Source: Streptomyces cirratus (lineage in GTDB: Bacteria; Actinomycetota; Actinomycetes; Streptomycetales; Streptomycetaceae). Taken from it: DNA of 64,000 nt. The position numbers and the translations under genes are program-made. The stretch is from positions 248,001 to 312,000 of the forward strand of contig NZ_BMVP01000007.1 of NCBI RefSeq assembly GCF_014650775.1, written 5' to 3'. This document shows positions 16,991-25,231 of the stretch, in pieces. Each line of letters starts with the position of its first letter. The first letter of the stretch is position 1. A model generated the notes under the pieces. It did no database searches, was not told where the DNA came from, and was given only the letters and a program-made list of their open reading frames with translations.

Positions 16991-17321
16991 ACCGATGAGT
17001 ATGCGGGGGGTGTGTTGCGGGCGGATTCCGGCCCGCGCCGTAGCCTCGCGGCCCGGCCGTGAGGCCGTCCTGCCCGTCGGGTGCGCCTTACCGAGCGGGG
17101 CTCCGCGCTCCACACTTCCCCGGTCCTGCCGGGAGGCCCGCACGGGGCCGGGTTTGCCACCCGGGGCGGTCGGGCGCGGCTGACCGGTCGGGGCTCCGCC
17201 CGACCGGGGCTCCGGCCCGGCCCGGTGCCTCGAACTCCCACAGCTGCTGCTGGAAGGTGCCCCCGCGGGGCGGGGGCAGCCGGGCCCCGCGCCGGGGTGG
17301 GCGGCGCGGGGCGGCGGGTGG
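16991..17321. other. 331-bp gene-free region between bpa and mobA
   Basis: No reading frame here has conserved content. It must hold the mobA promoter (the stretch just before 16990) and the bpa terminator (hairpin at 17258-17278). No other structure recognised. Confidence 0.6.
17258..17278. terminator. hairpin downstream of bpa
   Basis: Perfect 9-bp stem TGCCCCCGC / GCGGGGGCA with a GGG loop, 44 nt past the bpa stop; no U-tract, as usual in Streptomyces. Confidence 0.6.
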
Positions 17322-17861
17322 TCAGAGGTACGGGCCCGAGCGGATGGCGCCGTGGGGGCCCTCTTCGTCGTCGTCGTGGGGGGCGCCCGGGGGGAGGGCG
17401 CGGCGCATCTGTTCGAGCTGGGCGCGGGCGGCCATCTGCTGGGCGAACAGGGCCGTCTGGATGCCGTGGAAGAGGCCCTCCAGCCAGCCCACCAACTGCG
17501 CTTGTGCGATCCGCAGTTCCGCCTCCGACGGGATCGCTTCCTCGGTGAACGGCAGGGAAAGGCGCTCCAGTTCCTCGACCAGCTCCGGGGCGAGGCCGTC
17601 TTCCAGTTCCTTCACCGACGCGGCATGGATGTCCTTGAGCCGGACCCGGCTCGCCTCGTCGAGAGGTGCGGCGCGTACCTCTTCCAGGAGTTGCTTGATC
17701 ATGCTGCCGATCCGCATGACCTTGGCAGGCTGTTCGACCATCTCCGTCACCGGGACCTCGCGCGACTCGTCATCGGCGCCGCCGACCGCCGTCCCGTCTT
17801 GTCCCACGATCAGGACGTTCGGGGGGCTGTCCTGCGACCGTTCACTCCTCGGCATCTCCAT
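17322..17861 (-). CDS. bpa: bacterial proteasome activator Bpa/PafE
   Basis: 179-aa ATP-independent activator that forms a ring on the 20S proteasome and opens its gate for unfolded proteins. The core VTEMVEQPAKVMRIGSMIKQ and the following helices (DEASRVRLKDIHAASVKEL, ELVEELERLSLPFTEEAIPS) match Bpa/PafE (Rv3780) as remembered. The C-terminus ...SGPYL corresponds to the GQYL-type tail that docks into the proteasome alpha-ring. ATG 17861 was preferred; a GTG six codons upstream is possible. Flanked by the ABC exporter and the moco operon; no functional link apparent. Confidence 0.9.
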   Translation of the reverse strand: MEMPRSERSQDSPPNVLIVGQDGTAVGGADDESREVPVTEMVEQPAKVMRIGSMIKQLLEEVRAAPLDEASRVRLKDIHAASVKELEDGLAPELVEELERLSLPFTEEAIPSEAELRIAQAQLVGWLEGLFHGIQTALFAQQMAARAQLEQMRRALPPGAPHDDDEEGPHGAIRSGPYL

Positions 17862-17980
17862 GCCGACATTGTCTCGCACACCTCCGTACTCACACGGTGT
17901 GCCCCCGCACAGGCGTGATCCACCCTGTGCGAGGGGCCGTAATCAGATAGTGAGCGAAGGGGCGGCGAAGGGGCCCCTCC

Positions 17981-20872
17981 TCAGCCCGTTGCGCGGCGGG
18001 ACAGGGCGCCGCTCGACTTCGTCACCAGCGCCGCCAGCACGGCCGCACCGAGCGGGACCAGGACCAGCAGTCCGCCCAGCGTCTCCCACGGCACGGCGAA
18101 CGGCACGTACACGGCCTGGTCGGAGCCGGAGTGGCCCATCAAGCCCGCCAGCGCCCGCCGTTCCGTCAGCCGCAACCCCGCCGCCGGCAACAGCCCGGCC
18201 GCGGTGCCGAGGGCGACGCCCATCAGGGCCACCACCCCGCACTGGAACCCGCTCAGCGTCCTGCGCACCCGCGGCGGCGCGCCCACGGCGGCCAGCGTCT
18301 TGAGGTCGGCCTCGGCATCCGCTTGAGCCAGGCCGGTGGCGATGCCCGCCGCACCGATGGTGACCAGGCCCGCGAAGATCGTCAGGGCGAGGACCTCAAT
18401 GCTGTCCCTGCCCTGGTAGCCCTCCTCGATCTTCACGGGGGCGTCGACGCCGATCCGGTCGATCCGGGCCGCCAGCGCCTGGCGTTGCGTACTCGTCGGC
18501 TTGTCGGCGAGGGTGAAGTACGTCCCGAACGGGGCCGTACCCAGGCCCGCCGCCTTCACCGCACCGGGCGGCAGGACGACCTCGATCCCGTAGCCGGTGA
18601 CCGCGTCGGGCGCCTGGTAGACCGGGAAGACCTTGTCGACGCCCTTCGGCTCGTCCCCGGGCCCCCGCATGACCGGGCCCTGGGCGTCATCGGTGATCAC
18701 TCGCAGGGTGACCTGGCCGGCCTTGGCGTTGCGCCGGTCGAAGGAGACGGCCTGCCCCGACCTCAGCGCCGCTACCGCCGCCGGGTCGTTGACGCCCAGC
18801 ACCGTCAGCAGCTTCTCGTCGGCCACGACCGTGTCGCGCGGCTGCATGAACTGCCGTTCCTGGCAGCGCCAGTCCCGGCGCAGGGCCCGAACCTGTTCAC
18901 TGCTGAAATCGGACAGCCCGTTCTTCGACTCGTAGAGCGGACAGCGGTTCTCCCGCGGAGTGATGATCTCCAGCCGCCCGCAGCCCGGTTCGGTGGAGTA
19001 CGAATCGCAGGACGGCTTGCCGACCACCACCCGGTCCACGTCGGCCCGTACGGCGAGGGAGAACTCCTTCGCGAGGGCCTCACGCGCGGCAGGGACGTCC
19101 TTGTAGCGGTCGTCCTCCGCGTTCGTCAGCATTCCGGCACCGGCGGGCAGCGAGGCCACGTACTCGTGCCGGGCCTGGAGCTCCGTGCTGTGCTGGTAGG
19201 TGGCCACGGCGACGGTGCCGGCCACGGCGGCCAGTACGGCGGCCACTGCCGGTGCCGTACGCCCGCGGTTGCGCACGGCGTCCCGCAGCGCGAGCCTCGG
19301 CGACAGCGGCAGCCACCGCCCGGCCCGCCCGAACAGGCCGACCAGCGTCGGCGTCAGGGCGACGACGCCCAGCTCGGCCAGGGCGCTTCCGCCGGCCACC
19401 ACCGCGGTCCCCATCTCGGAGACGGCCCCGTACAGGGCGAGCGCGGCGCCGGCAGCGACGGCCACGATCCCGATCAGGGGCAGGATCCGGTTGGCGCGCC
19501 GGACTCCACGACGGCCCGTCAGCGAGGCCAGCACGGTCTGCCGGGAGGCGGTGACGGCGGGAACGACCGCGGCGAGCAGCCCGGTCAGGACGGCGACCAG
19601 CGCGACGGCGAGGAGTTCCAGAGGACGGACCTCGAACCCGCCCCAGCGCAGCCCCAGATACTCCTCCAGCACCGGCCGGAGCCCGAGGGTCAGCACTACA
19701 CCGAGTGCGGTGCCGACGACGGCGGACGCCGCGCCGATGACGAGACCCCCGGACAGGACGATGGCCCGGATGTGTCGCCGGGCACCGCCGTTGGCGCCCA
19801 CCAGGCCGAGTTGGCGGGCCGAGCGCCGGGCGCCGACCGCGAAGGCGGGGCCGGCCAGCAGGCAGACCTCCAGCATGGCGAGGCCCACGACGGTTGCCAC
19901 CACGGTCAGTTCGACCGCCTTGAGCGACGATGCGCTGTAGTCGTCGGCCCTGCCCTCCTCGCGCTGCTGCGCGTACAGCGGCACTTCGGAGTCGGCCGGC
20001 GGGTGGAGGTTGACGGCGCGCGAGATGGCGAGGAACCCCTTGGCGTTGGCTCCCCGCACCATGTTCCACGTGAAACCATCCCCGCCGACCTTGACGAGGA
20101 AGTCGTCGTCGACGCTCAGCCCCTGGCCACCGGCGCCCGTCAGGGCGCGGTCGAGCGGGGCGAGCAGTGTCCGGGGCGGCGCGATGATCTGCGTGGTCTT
20201 CAGCGCCGACGGAAGCTCGTACGCGCCCACGACGCGGTAGGACCGGGCGGCACCACGAGGGGTCAGCTCGGAGCCGACGAAGAAGCCGGACTCCTTGAGG
20301 AAGGTGTCGGTGGCCATGACCTCACCCGCCGCCGAGGGCAGCCGGCCCCGCTTGAGCGTGAACAGCCCCTTCACGAGCGGGCCGGCCGTGTCCACCTCGC
20401 GCAGTTCGGTGTCGAGCAGTCCGTGTGTGGTGCGGACCTTCGCACTGCCCTTGCTGTCCTGCACGATCTGCGCACCCGGCGGGAGAACGGAGGGAACCGG
20501 CACGTCCTCCGGCTTCGCCTTCGAGGAGTCGTAGCCGCGGTACCCGCCGACGGGCTCGTACCGGTCCCCCGTCGGGTTCTGGTAGATGGCCGAGGCGAAC
20601 GAGGTGCCGCTCAGCTTCGCGTCGGCGGCGCCGATCTGCCGGGACAGGGATTGCTCGGTGGAGAGCTCTGAGCTGCGCCACGTGAGGTCCACGGCGCTCA
20701 CACCGACGATCGGCAGGGCGATCATCGCGAGGACCAGGGCGCTGCGCCCCTTGGCGCGCCAGGCGTCACGGCGGGCGATACGGACCGCCGCCACCCACGA
20801 GTGGTACCAGGAGGAGACAAAAGACGAAGAACGGGACGAGCGGGACGACGAGGAGCGGGACGACGAGCTCAC
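17981..20872 (-). CDS. FtsX/MacB-type ABC transporter permease
   Basis: 963-aa membrane subunit of a lipoprotein/macrolide-exporter-type ABC system. An N-terminal helix (SALVLAMIALPIVGVSAVDL) is followed by a large extracellular domain, then two FtsX-type blocks of three to four helices each with a second extracellular domain containing several cysteines (e.g. CDSYSTEPGCG), typical of duplicated FtsX permeases in actinobacteria. The start is GTG 20872, overlapping the ATPase stop by 4 nt (GTGA); the first ~20 residues are Ser/Arg repeats. Substrate unknown. A near-parS sequence lies inside the gene at 20063-20076. Confidence 0.85.
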   Translation of the reverse strand: MSSSSRSSSSRSSRSSSFVSSWYHSWVAAVRIARRDAWRAKGRSALVLAMIALPIVGVSAVDLTWRSSELSTEQSLSRQIGAADAKLSGTSFASAIYQNPTGDRYEPVGGYRGYDSSKAKPEDVPVPSVLPPGAQIVQDSKGSAKVRTTHGLLDTELREVDTAGPLVKGLFTLKRGRLPSAAGEVMATDTFLKESGFFVGSELTPRGAARSYRVVGAYELPSALKTTQIIAPPRTLLAPLDRALTGAGGQGLSVDDDFLVKVGGDGFTWNMVRGANAKGFLAISRAVNLHPPADSEVPLYAQQREEGRADDYSASSLKAVELTVVATVVGLAMLEVCLLAGPAFAVGARRSARQLGLVGANGGARRHIRAIVLSGGLVIGAASAVVGTALGVVLTLGLRPVLEEYLGLRWGGFEVRPLELLAVALVAVLTGLLAAVVPAVTASRQTVLASLTGRRGVRRANRILPLIGIVAVAAGAALALYGAVSEMGTAVVAGGSALAELGVVALTPTLVGLFGRAGRWLPLSPRLALRDAVRNRGRTAPAVAAVLAAVAGTVAVATYQHSTELQARHEYVASLPAGAGMLTNAEDDRYKDVPAAREALAKEFSLAVRADVDRVVVGKPSCDSYSTEPGCGRLEIITPRENRCPLYESKNGLSDFSSEQVRALRRDWRCQERQFMQPRDTVVADEKLLTVLGVNDPAAVAALRSGQAVSFDRRNAKAGQVTLRVITDDAQGPVMRGPGDEPKGVDKVFPVYQAPDAVTGYGIEVVLPPGAVKAAGLGTAPFGTYFTLADKPTSTQRQALAARIDRIGVDAPVKIEEGYQGRDSIEVLALTIFAGLVTIGAAGIATGLAQADAEADLKTLAAVGAPPRVRRTLSGFQCGVVALMGVALGTAAGLLPAAGLRLTERRALAGLMGHSGSDQAVYVPFAVPWETLGGLLVLVPLGAAVLAALVTKSSGALSRRATG
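20063..20076. other. degenerate parS-like site within the permease gene
   Basis: GTTCCACGTGAAAC matches the 14-bp parS core with one mismatch. Inside coding sequence (FTWNMV). ParB tolerates single changes at some Streptomyces sites, so it may be functional. Confidence 0.45.
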
Positions 20873-21612
20873 AGTCCGGCCGCCCGCCCCGAGAGCAGCG
20901 AGTCGGCCCCGCTGCGCATCGTCTCGTCTACCACGCTGCCGTCGCGCAGGAACACGACCCGGTCGGCCCAGGCGGCGAAGCGCGGCTCGTGCGTGACCAG
21001 GATCCCGGCCGCCCCCGCGTCGCAGCGCGAGCGCAGCAGGGCGAGGACGGACTCGCCGGTCTCGGAGTCGAGGGCGCCGGTGGGCTCGTCGGCCAGGACC
21101 AGGCGGCGGTCGCCGACCAGCGCGCGGGCGATGGCGACGCGCTGCTGCTGCCCGCCGGACATCTCGTCGGGGAAGCGGTCGGCGAGCTGCCCGAGGTTCA
21201 TCTCCTCCAGCGCGGCCAGGGCGCAGGCACGCGCCTTGCGGGCGGAGACGCCGTCGAGCTCGCGGGGCAGTGCCACGTTCTCGGCGGCGGTGAGGGCCGG
21301 GATCAGGTTGTAGTCCTGGAAGACGTAGCCGATGCTGCGCCGGCGCAGCGCGGCCAGCTGCTTGCGGCTCGCGGTGGTGAGGTCGGTGCCCTCGACGATC
21401 ACGCGTCCGGAGCTGGGGGCGTCGAGTCCCCCGGCGAGGGTGAGCAGCGTGGACTTGCCGGAGCCGGAGGGGCCCATCACGGCGACGAGCTCGCCGGGGT
21501 GGACGGCCAGGTCGATTCCGCGCAGGGCGTGGACCTCGGTGGCGCCACTGCCGTGCGTACGGACGAGTTTCTCCAGCTGGAGTACGGGGCGCTGCGTGTG
21601 CTGGTCGGGCAT
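20869..21612 (-). CDS. MacB-type ABC transporter ATP-binding protein
   Basis: 247-aa ATPase partner of the downstream permease. Walker A GPSGSGKST (about 47-55), Q-loop VFQDYNLIPALTA, signature MSGGQQQRVAIARAL, Walker B LVLADEPTGALD and switch VTHEPR are all intact. It belongs to the LolD/MacB subgroup, which powers extracellular conformational change rather than membrane passage. ATG 21612 follows AGGGGGGA. Transcribed with the PadR gene (25-nt gap) and the permease (4-nt overlap). Confidence 0.9.
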   Translation of the reverse strand: MPDQHTQRPVLQLEKLVRTHGSGATEVHALRGIDLAVHPGELVAVMGPSGSGKSTLLTLAGGLDAPSSGRVIVEGTDLTTASRKQLAALRRRSIGYVFQDYNLIPALTAAENVALPRELDGVSARKARACALAALEEMNLGQLADRFPDEMSGGQQQRVAIARALVGDRRLVLADEPTGALDSETGESVLALLRSRCDAGAAGILVTHEPRFAAWADRVVFLRDGSVVDETMRSGADSLLSGRAAGL

Positions 21613-21636
21613 GTGGGTCCCCCCTGGGACGGTGGG

Positions 21637-22317
21637 TCAGCGCCGCCGCAGGCGGATGGCGCGGGGCGGCTCGTTGGTCGCGGCGGCGACGCGGCCGCTC
21701 GCTGGGGTCGTGGCGGGCGGTGGCCCGGACTCCTCGGGCGGTGGGCCGGGCTCTTCGGCCGCGCTGACGGCCGACCGGGAGAGCCGTACGAGCCGTGCTT
21801 CGCAGTGGTCGAGCCAGCGCGCCTCGGCCTCGGTCTGGAAGATCAGCTGTTCGAGGACCAGCAGCCAGGCCACGTCGTCGCGTTCGTGGGCCTTGCCGCT
21901 CTCGATGGCCGCGAGCGCCTGGGCCTTGAGCCGGGTGTAGTCCTGCATCGCCTGGATGGTGGCGTGCCGCTGCGACTGGATGACCGCGCGGATGTCGACG
22001 CCGGGTGCGCCGACGGCCATGGCCAGCTTGATGGACAGCTCGTCGCGCGGTGGGTTGGTGCGGTCGACGGGGCGCTCGTACCACTCGTGCAGCTCGGCGC
22101 GGCCGGTGTCGGTGATGGCGTAGAGGGTGTGGCCGGCCGCGTCCTCGCCGCCGGGTGCGACGAGGCCGTCGCGCTCCAGGCGGGCGAGGGTCGTGTAGAC
22201 CTGCCCGACGTTGAGCGGCCAGGTGGAGCCGGTGCGGGATTCGAACTCGGTACGCAGCTGAGAGCCGTACCGAGGACCCCTTTCGAGCAGGGCGAGAAGG
22301 CCGTGGCGGATGGACAT
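21637..22317 (-). CDS. PadR-family regulator of the ABC exporter
   Basis: 226-aa PadR regulator. The winged helix is at the N-terminus (RHGLLALLERGPRYGSQLRTEF, then LNVGQVYTTLARLERDGLV), with a C-terminal helical dimerisation domain of the Vir_act_alpha_C type and a Pro/Glu-rich tail. ATG 22317 was chosen since homologs begin MSIRHGLLALL; the upstream extension reads through the operator. A dyad of ATACT/AGTAT elements overlaps the start codon, indicating autorepression. First gene of the padR-ATPase-permease operon, a common arrangement for antimicrobial-peptide or envelope-stress exporters. Confidence 0.87.
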   Translation of the reverse strand: MSIRHGLLALLERGPRYGSQLRTEFESRTGSTWPLNVGQVYTTLARLERDGLVAPGGEDAAGHTLYAITDTGRAELHEWYERPVDRTNPPRDELSIKLAMAVGAPGVDIRAVIQSQRHATIQAMQDYTRLKAQALAAIESGKAHERDDVAWLLVLEQLIFQTEAEARWLDHCEARLVRLSRSAVSAAEEPGPPPEESGPPPATTPASGRVAAATNEPPRAIRLRRR

Positions 22318-22341
22318 ACTCAGTATGTATACCGAGTATGT
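22316..22341. promoter_or_regulatory. probable PadR operator overlapping the padR start
   Basis: ATACTCAGTAT (22316-22326) is an 11-bp palindrome, followed by GTATAC and a second GAGTAT (22334-22339), giving nested ATACTC/GAGTAT dyads. AT-rich against a very GC-rich background, and it covers the start codon. Confidence 0.65.
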
Positions 22342-22384
22342 ACCCGGCCGCAACCGTCCCGGGTCGTACATCCCGAGGGGGACG

Positions 22385-22468
22385 GGACCTGCGGACGGAC
22401 CTGCGGACGGACCTGCGGACGGACCTGCGGACGGACCTGCGGACGGACCTGCGGACGGACCTGCGGAC
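22385..22468. repeat. 12-bp tandem repeat, seven perfect copies
   Basis: Seven uninterrupted copies of GGACCTGCGGAC between the padR promoter and the 3' end of the gene at 22487-23050. No spacer between units, so not a CRISPR. Confidence 0.9.
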
Positions 22469-22486
22469 GGGGCCGGCGGACCGGGC

Positions 22487-23050
22487 CTACGGGCCCCGCC
22501 GCAGCCGCACGCCGATGAATCCCAGACCCAGGCCCATCAGGGCGAGTCCGGTACCGAGTGGCAGCATGTGCGCCGCCAGGTCGGCGGCCCGGTCGTTCGA
22601 CCCGGTGCCGAGTGCGCTGACCCCGGCTCCGGGGCTGGCCGCGCCGTCCGGGGCCGGACTCGCTCCGGGGGAGGCCGCGGCGGACGGAGCCGGGCTCGCA
22701 GCCGTGGCCGGCGTGCCGGTGGGCGCCGTGGGGGCCGTGCCGGGGGGAAGGCCGGGCGGTCGCGGCGGACGCGCGGGCCGCTGCCGAGGCCGGGAGGCCA
22801 CCATCGCCTCGGGGTCGGCGGGCTCGCCCACGGGCCGCCCCGGCCGCTCCCGCCCGACGCCCGCGGCACTGCCGGCCAGCTCCTCGTAAGCCTCTTCGGG
22901 TACGTCGGCCACCGCGTCGGCGCTCGCGGAGGCGACCGGCACCAGGGCGGAGGCGGGGCCCCGGCCCTGCTCGGGCACGACGCCCAGAACCGCGACGACC
23001 GCCAGCGCGGCCCAGGCCGCCCACACCGGCGCACGGAGGCGTTGGGTCAC
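22487..23050 (-). CDS. membrane-anchored Pro/Ala-rich secreted protein
   Basis: 187-aa protein of unknown function. N-terminal signal/anchor WAAWAALAVVAVLGVVP (about 10-26), a long low-complexity Pro/Ala/Ser region, and a C-terminal hydrophobic segment LPLGTGLALMGLGLGFIGVRL ending in RLRRGP, the usual membrane-anchor-plus-positive-charge layout of actinobacterial cell-surface proteins. It resembles sortase substrates in shape, but the motif LPLGT is not a clear LPXTG. Start GTG 23050 with GGGAGGGG upstream. Located between padR and the kinase; its frame is the best-supported of several overlapping ones. Confidence 0.6.
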   Translation of the reverse strand: MTQRLRAPVWAAWAALAVVAVLGVVPEQGRGPASALVPVASASADAVADVPEEAYEELAGSAAGVGRERPGRPVGEPADPEAMVASRPRQRPARPPRPPGLPPGTAPTAPTGTPATAASPAPSAAASPGASPAPDGAASPGAGVSALGTGSNDRAADLAAHMLPLGTGLALMGLGLGFIGVRLRRGP

Positions 23051-23205
23051 CGGGGAGCCCCTCCCGTCCGAGCGGCGCGGGCGGCGCGAGCGCGCGGAAC
23101 GGCTTCGCTCGGGCCTGTACAGGGCTCACATTTGCACGACGGGACAAAAGCGGCATCCCGGACCGCCCATCAGGGTGGCCCGGGACGCCGGAGCACAAGC
23201 AGGAG

Positions 23206-23276
23206 CACAAGCAGGCACACAGGCGGGAACACCACCGCGGCACAAGCAGGCACACAGGCGGGGAACACCACCGCAG
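23206..23276. repeat. 35-bp direct duplication
   Basis: Unit CACAAGCAGGCACACAGGCG... at 23206-23240 is repeated at 23241-23276 with one inserted G and one substitution. It lies in the 286-bp gene-free region between the kinase 3' end and the secreted-protein gene. Confidence 0.75.
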
Positions 23277-23307
23277 CGGCCCGCTTCGGACCCCGTACCG
23301 CCTACCG

Positions 23308-23349
23308 CCTACTGCGGATCGCCTACCGCGGATCGCCTACTGCGGGTCG
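23308..23349. repeat. 14-bp tandem repeat running into the kinase stop codon
   Basis: Three copies of CCTACTGCGGATCG (23308-23321, 23322-23335, 23336-23349, one or two changes). The last copy contains the stop codon of the minus-strand kinase. Confidence 0.75.
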
Positions 23350-25004
23350 CCCGTGGACACGGTCAGCGTGTACTCCTGGTCCTTCGTCACAGCGGTCCCG
23401 GCCGTCGGGAACTGCGTCAGCACGGTGTCCTGCCCGAAGACGGCCTCGTCCTTGTTCTCGATCTTGTACTTGCCTCCCGCGGCCTGGATGCAGAGCTTGA
23501 CCGAGCCCAGGTTCTTGTACGTGAAGTCCGGGGCCGAGACCTTGGAGGCGTCCCTGTAGTCCTTGGACGGGTTCTTGCACTTCTCCACGTCGATCGTGCG
23601 CGAGGTGTCCGGGCCCTTGTGGCCCGACTTGGCGGAACTCGACGCCGAGGTGGAGGGCGAGGCGCCCCCGCCGCCGTCCGCCCGGTTCTCGTTGTTGTCA
23701 CCGCCCGAGTTGAGCACCGCGATCAGCCCGCCGACGGCCAGCAGCGCCACCACGATCGCGCCGACGATCACCGGCGTGTTCGACTTCGGTGCCGCGGCCC
23801 CCGCCCCGCCCCCCGTGCTCGCCGAGACGGCGAACGGCGGCGGGGTCTGCGGACCGTACTGGTGCTGCGCACCCTGGGGGACGGTCTGCGGCGCGTGCTG
23901 CTGGGGCGGGTACGCGTAGCCGCCCTGCGCCGGAGTGTGCGGCGCGTACGGGGACGCCGTCTGCGGGGCCTGGTACGGCTGCTGCAAGGACTGCGGCGGC
24001 GTCTGGTAGGCCGAGTCCACCGGCGGGAACACGGCCGACCCCACCCCGGCGCCACTGCCGCCCGCCGCCGCACCCGGGACGATGACCGGCGCACCCGTGT
24101 GACCGGCCGACAGGACCCGGGCGATCTCGTCGCCCATGGCCGCGGCCGTCGGGAAACGCTCGTTCGGGTTCTTCTTCAAGGCCCGCGCCACCAGCGCGTC
24201 CATCGCCGGCGTCACGGCACGGTTCACGGAGGACGGCGCGACCGGCTCCTCCTGCACGTGTGCGTACGCGATGGCCAGCGGCGAGTCGGCGTCGAAGGGC
24301 AGCCGGCCGGTCAGCAGCTGGAACAGCATGATGCCGACCGAGTAGAGGTCGGAGCGGGCGTCCACCGCGCGCCCCAGCGCCTGCTCGGGCGAGAGGTACT
24401 GCGGGGTGCCCACGACCATGCCGGTCTGGGTCATCGAGGTGACCCCCGACTGCATGGCCCGCGCGATGCCGAAGTCCATGACCTTGACCACGCCGCGCTT
24501 GGTCATCATCACGTTGCCCGGCTTGATGTCGCGGTGGACCAGCCCCATCTCGTGGCTGGTCTCCAGCGCGGCCAGCACGTCCGCCGTCACCTTCAACGCC
24601 CTGTCGGCGGGCATCGCGCCGTACTGCGCGACGTCCGCCTGGAGCACCGAGCCGAGCGGCTGCCCCTCCACGTACTCCATGACGATGTACGGCATCGGGG
24701 CGCCGTCGTCCGCGACGGAGCCGCCGAAGGTGACCGTGCCCTCGCCCGTATCGAATACCGAGACGATGTTGGTGTGCGACAGTTTCGCAACAGCCTGCGC
24801 CTCGCGGCGGAACCGCTCGCGGAAGGACGCCTCCCGGCCCAGTTCGCTGTGCAGGGTCTTGATGGCGACCTGTCGGTCGAGCGCCGAGTCGTAAGCGAGA
24901 TAGACGGACGCCATACCGCCCTCGCCCAGCAAGTCCCTTAGCTGGTAACGGCCACCGGACAGGGAACCGCCTGCGTACCGGCCCCGTGTGCCGTCCTGGC
25001 TCAT
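23337..25004 (-). CDS. membrane Ser/Thr protein kinase with one PASTA-like domain
   Basis: 555-aa PknB-type kinase. The kinase domain is intact: glycine loop GEGGMASVYL, Lys in VAIKTL, HRDIKPGNVM, DFGIARAM, and GTPQYLSPEQALG (about residues 20-285). A Gln/Pro/Tyr-rich juxtamembrane linker and one transmembrane helix (VIVGAIVVALLAVGGLIAVL, about 405-424) lead to an extracellular part ending in one PASTA-like repeat (about 480-555) that may sense cell-wall fragments. ATG 25004 follows GGGGAAG. Divergent from the second kinase at 25232, 227 bp apart. Confidence 0.88.
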   Translation of the reverse strand: MSQDGTRGRYAGGSLSGGRYQLRDLLGEGGMASVYLAYDSALDRQVAIKTLHSELGREASFRERFRREAQAVAKLSHTNIVSVFDTGEGTVTFGGSVADDGAPMPYIVMEYVEGQPLGSVLQADVAQYGAMPADRALKVTADVLAALETSHEMGLVHRDIKPGNVMMTKRGVVKVMDFGIARAMQSGVTSMTQTGMVVGTPQYLSPEQALGRAVDARSDLYSVGIMLFQLLTGRLPFDADSPLAIAYAHVQEEPVAPSSVNRAVTPAMDALVARALKKNPNERFPTAAAMGDEIARVLSAGHTGAPVIVPGAAAGGSGAGVGSAVFPPVDSAYQTPPQSLQQPYQAPQTASPYAPHTPAQGGYAYPPQQHAPQTVPQGAQHQYGPQTPPPFAVSASTGGGAGAAAPKSNTPVIVGAIVVALLAVGGLIAVLNSGGDNNENRADGGGGASPSTSASSSAKSGHKGPDTSRTIDVEKCKNPSKDYRDASKVSAPDFTYKNLGSVKLCIQAAGGKYKIENKDEAVFGQDTVLTQFPTAGTAVTKDQEYTLTVSTGDPQ

Positions 25005-25231
25005 GACTGTTGCTTCCCCTCGGGCTGTATCCGAACGCGTCTGGCAGAGCGCATGTGGCGCCCAGTCTGCCGGAGGGCAAGCGCCAGTCAAGCCAGGTGC
25101 CCGTTCCGTGACCGGGGGGCCACGGGGTGCCATTGCCCGAACGGCGACCTGTTCCGAGGCTGTAGCGTTCATCGGAGCACCCGAAGAGGACCCGCAGAAG
25201 TTACGGACGAGAGAGACGACGGCGAGGACTG

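Noticed and set aside
17981-22084. 1367-aa minus-strand open frame
   Set aside because: The upstream third is the wrong frame of the ATPase and PadR genes; the permease starts at GTG 20872.
22385-22468. CRISPR-like array
   Set aside because: 12-bp units adjoin with no spacers and no cas genes; it is a simple tandem repeat.
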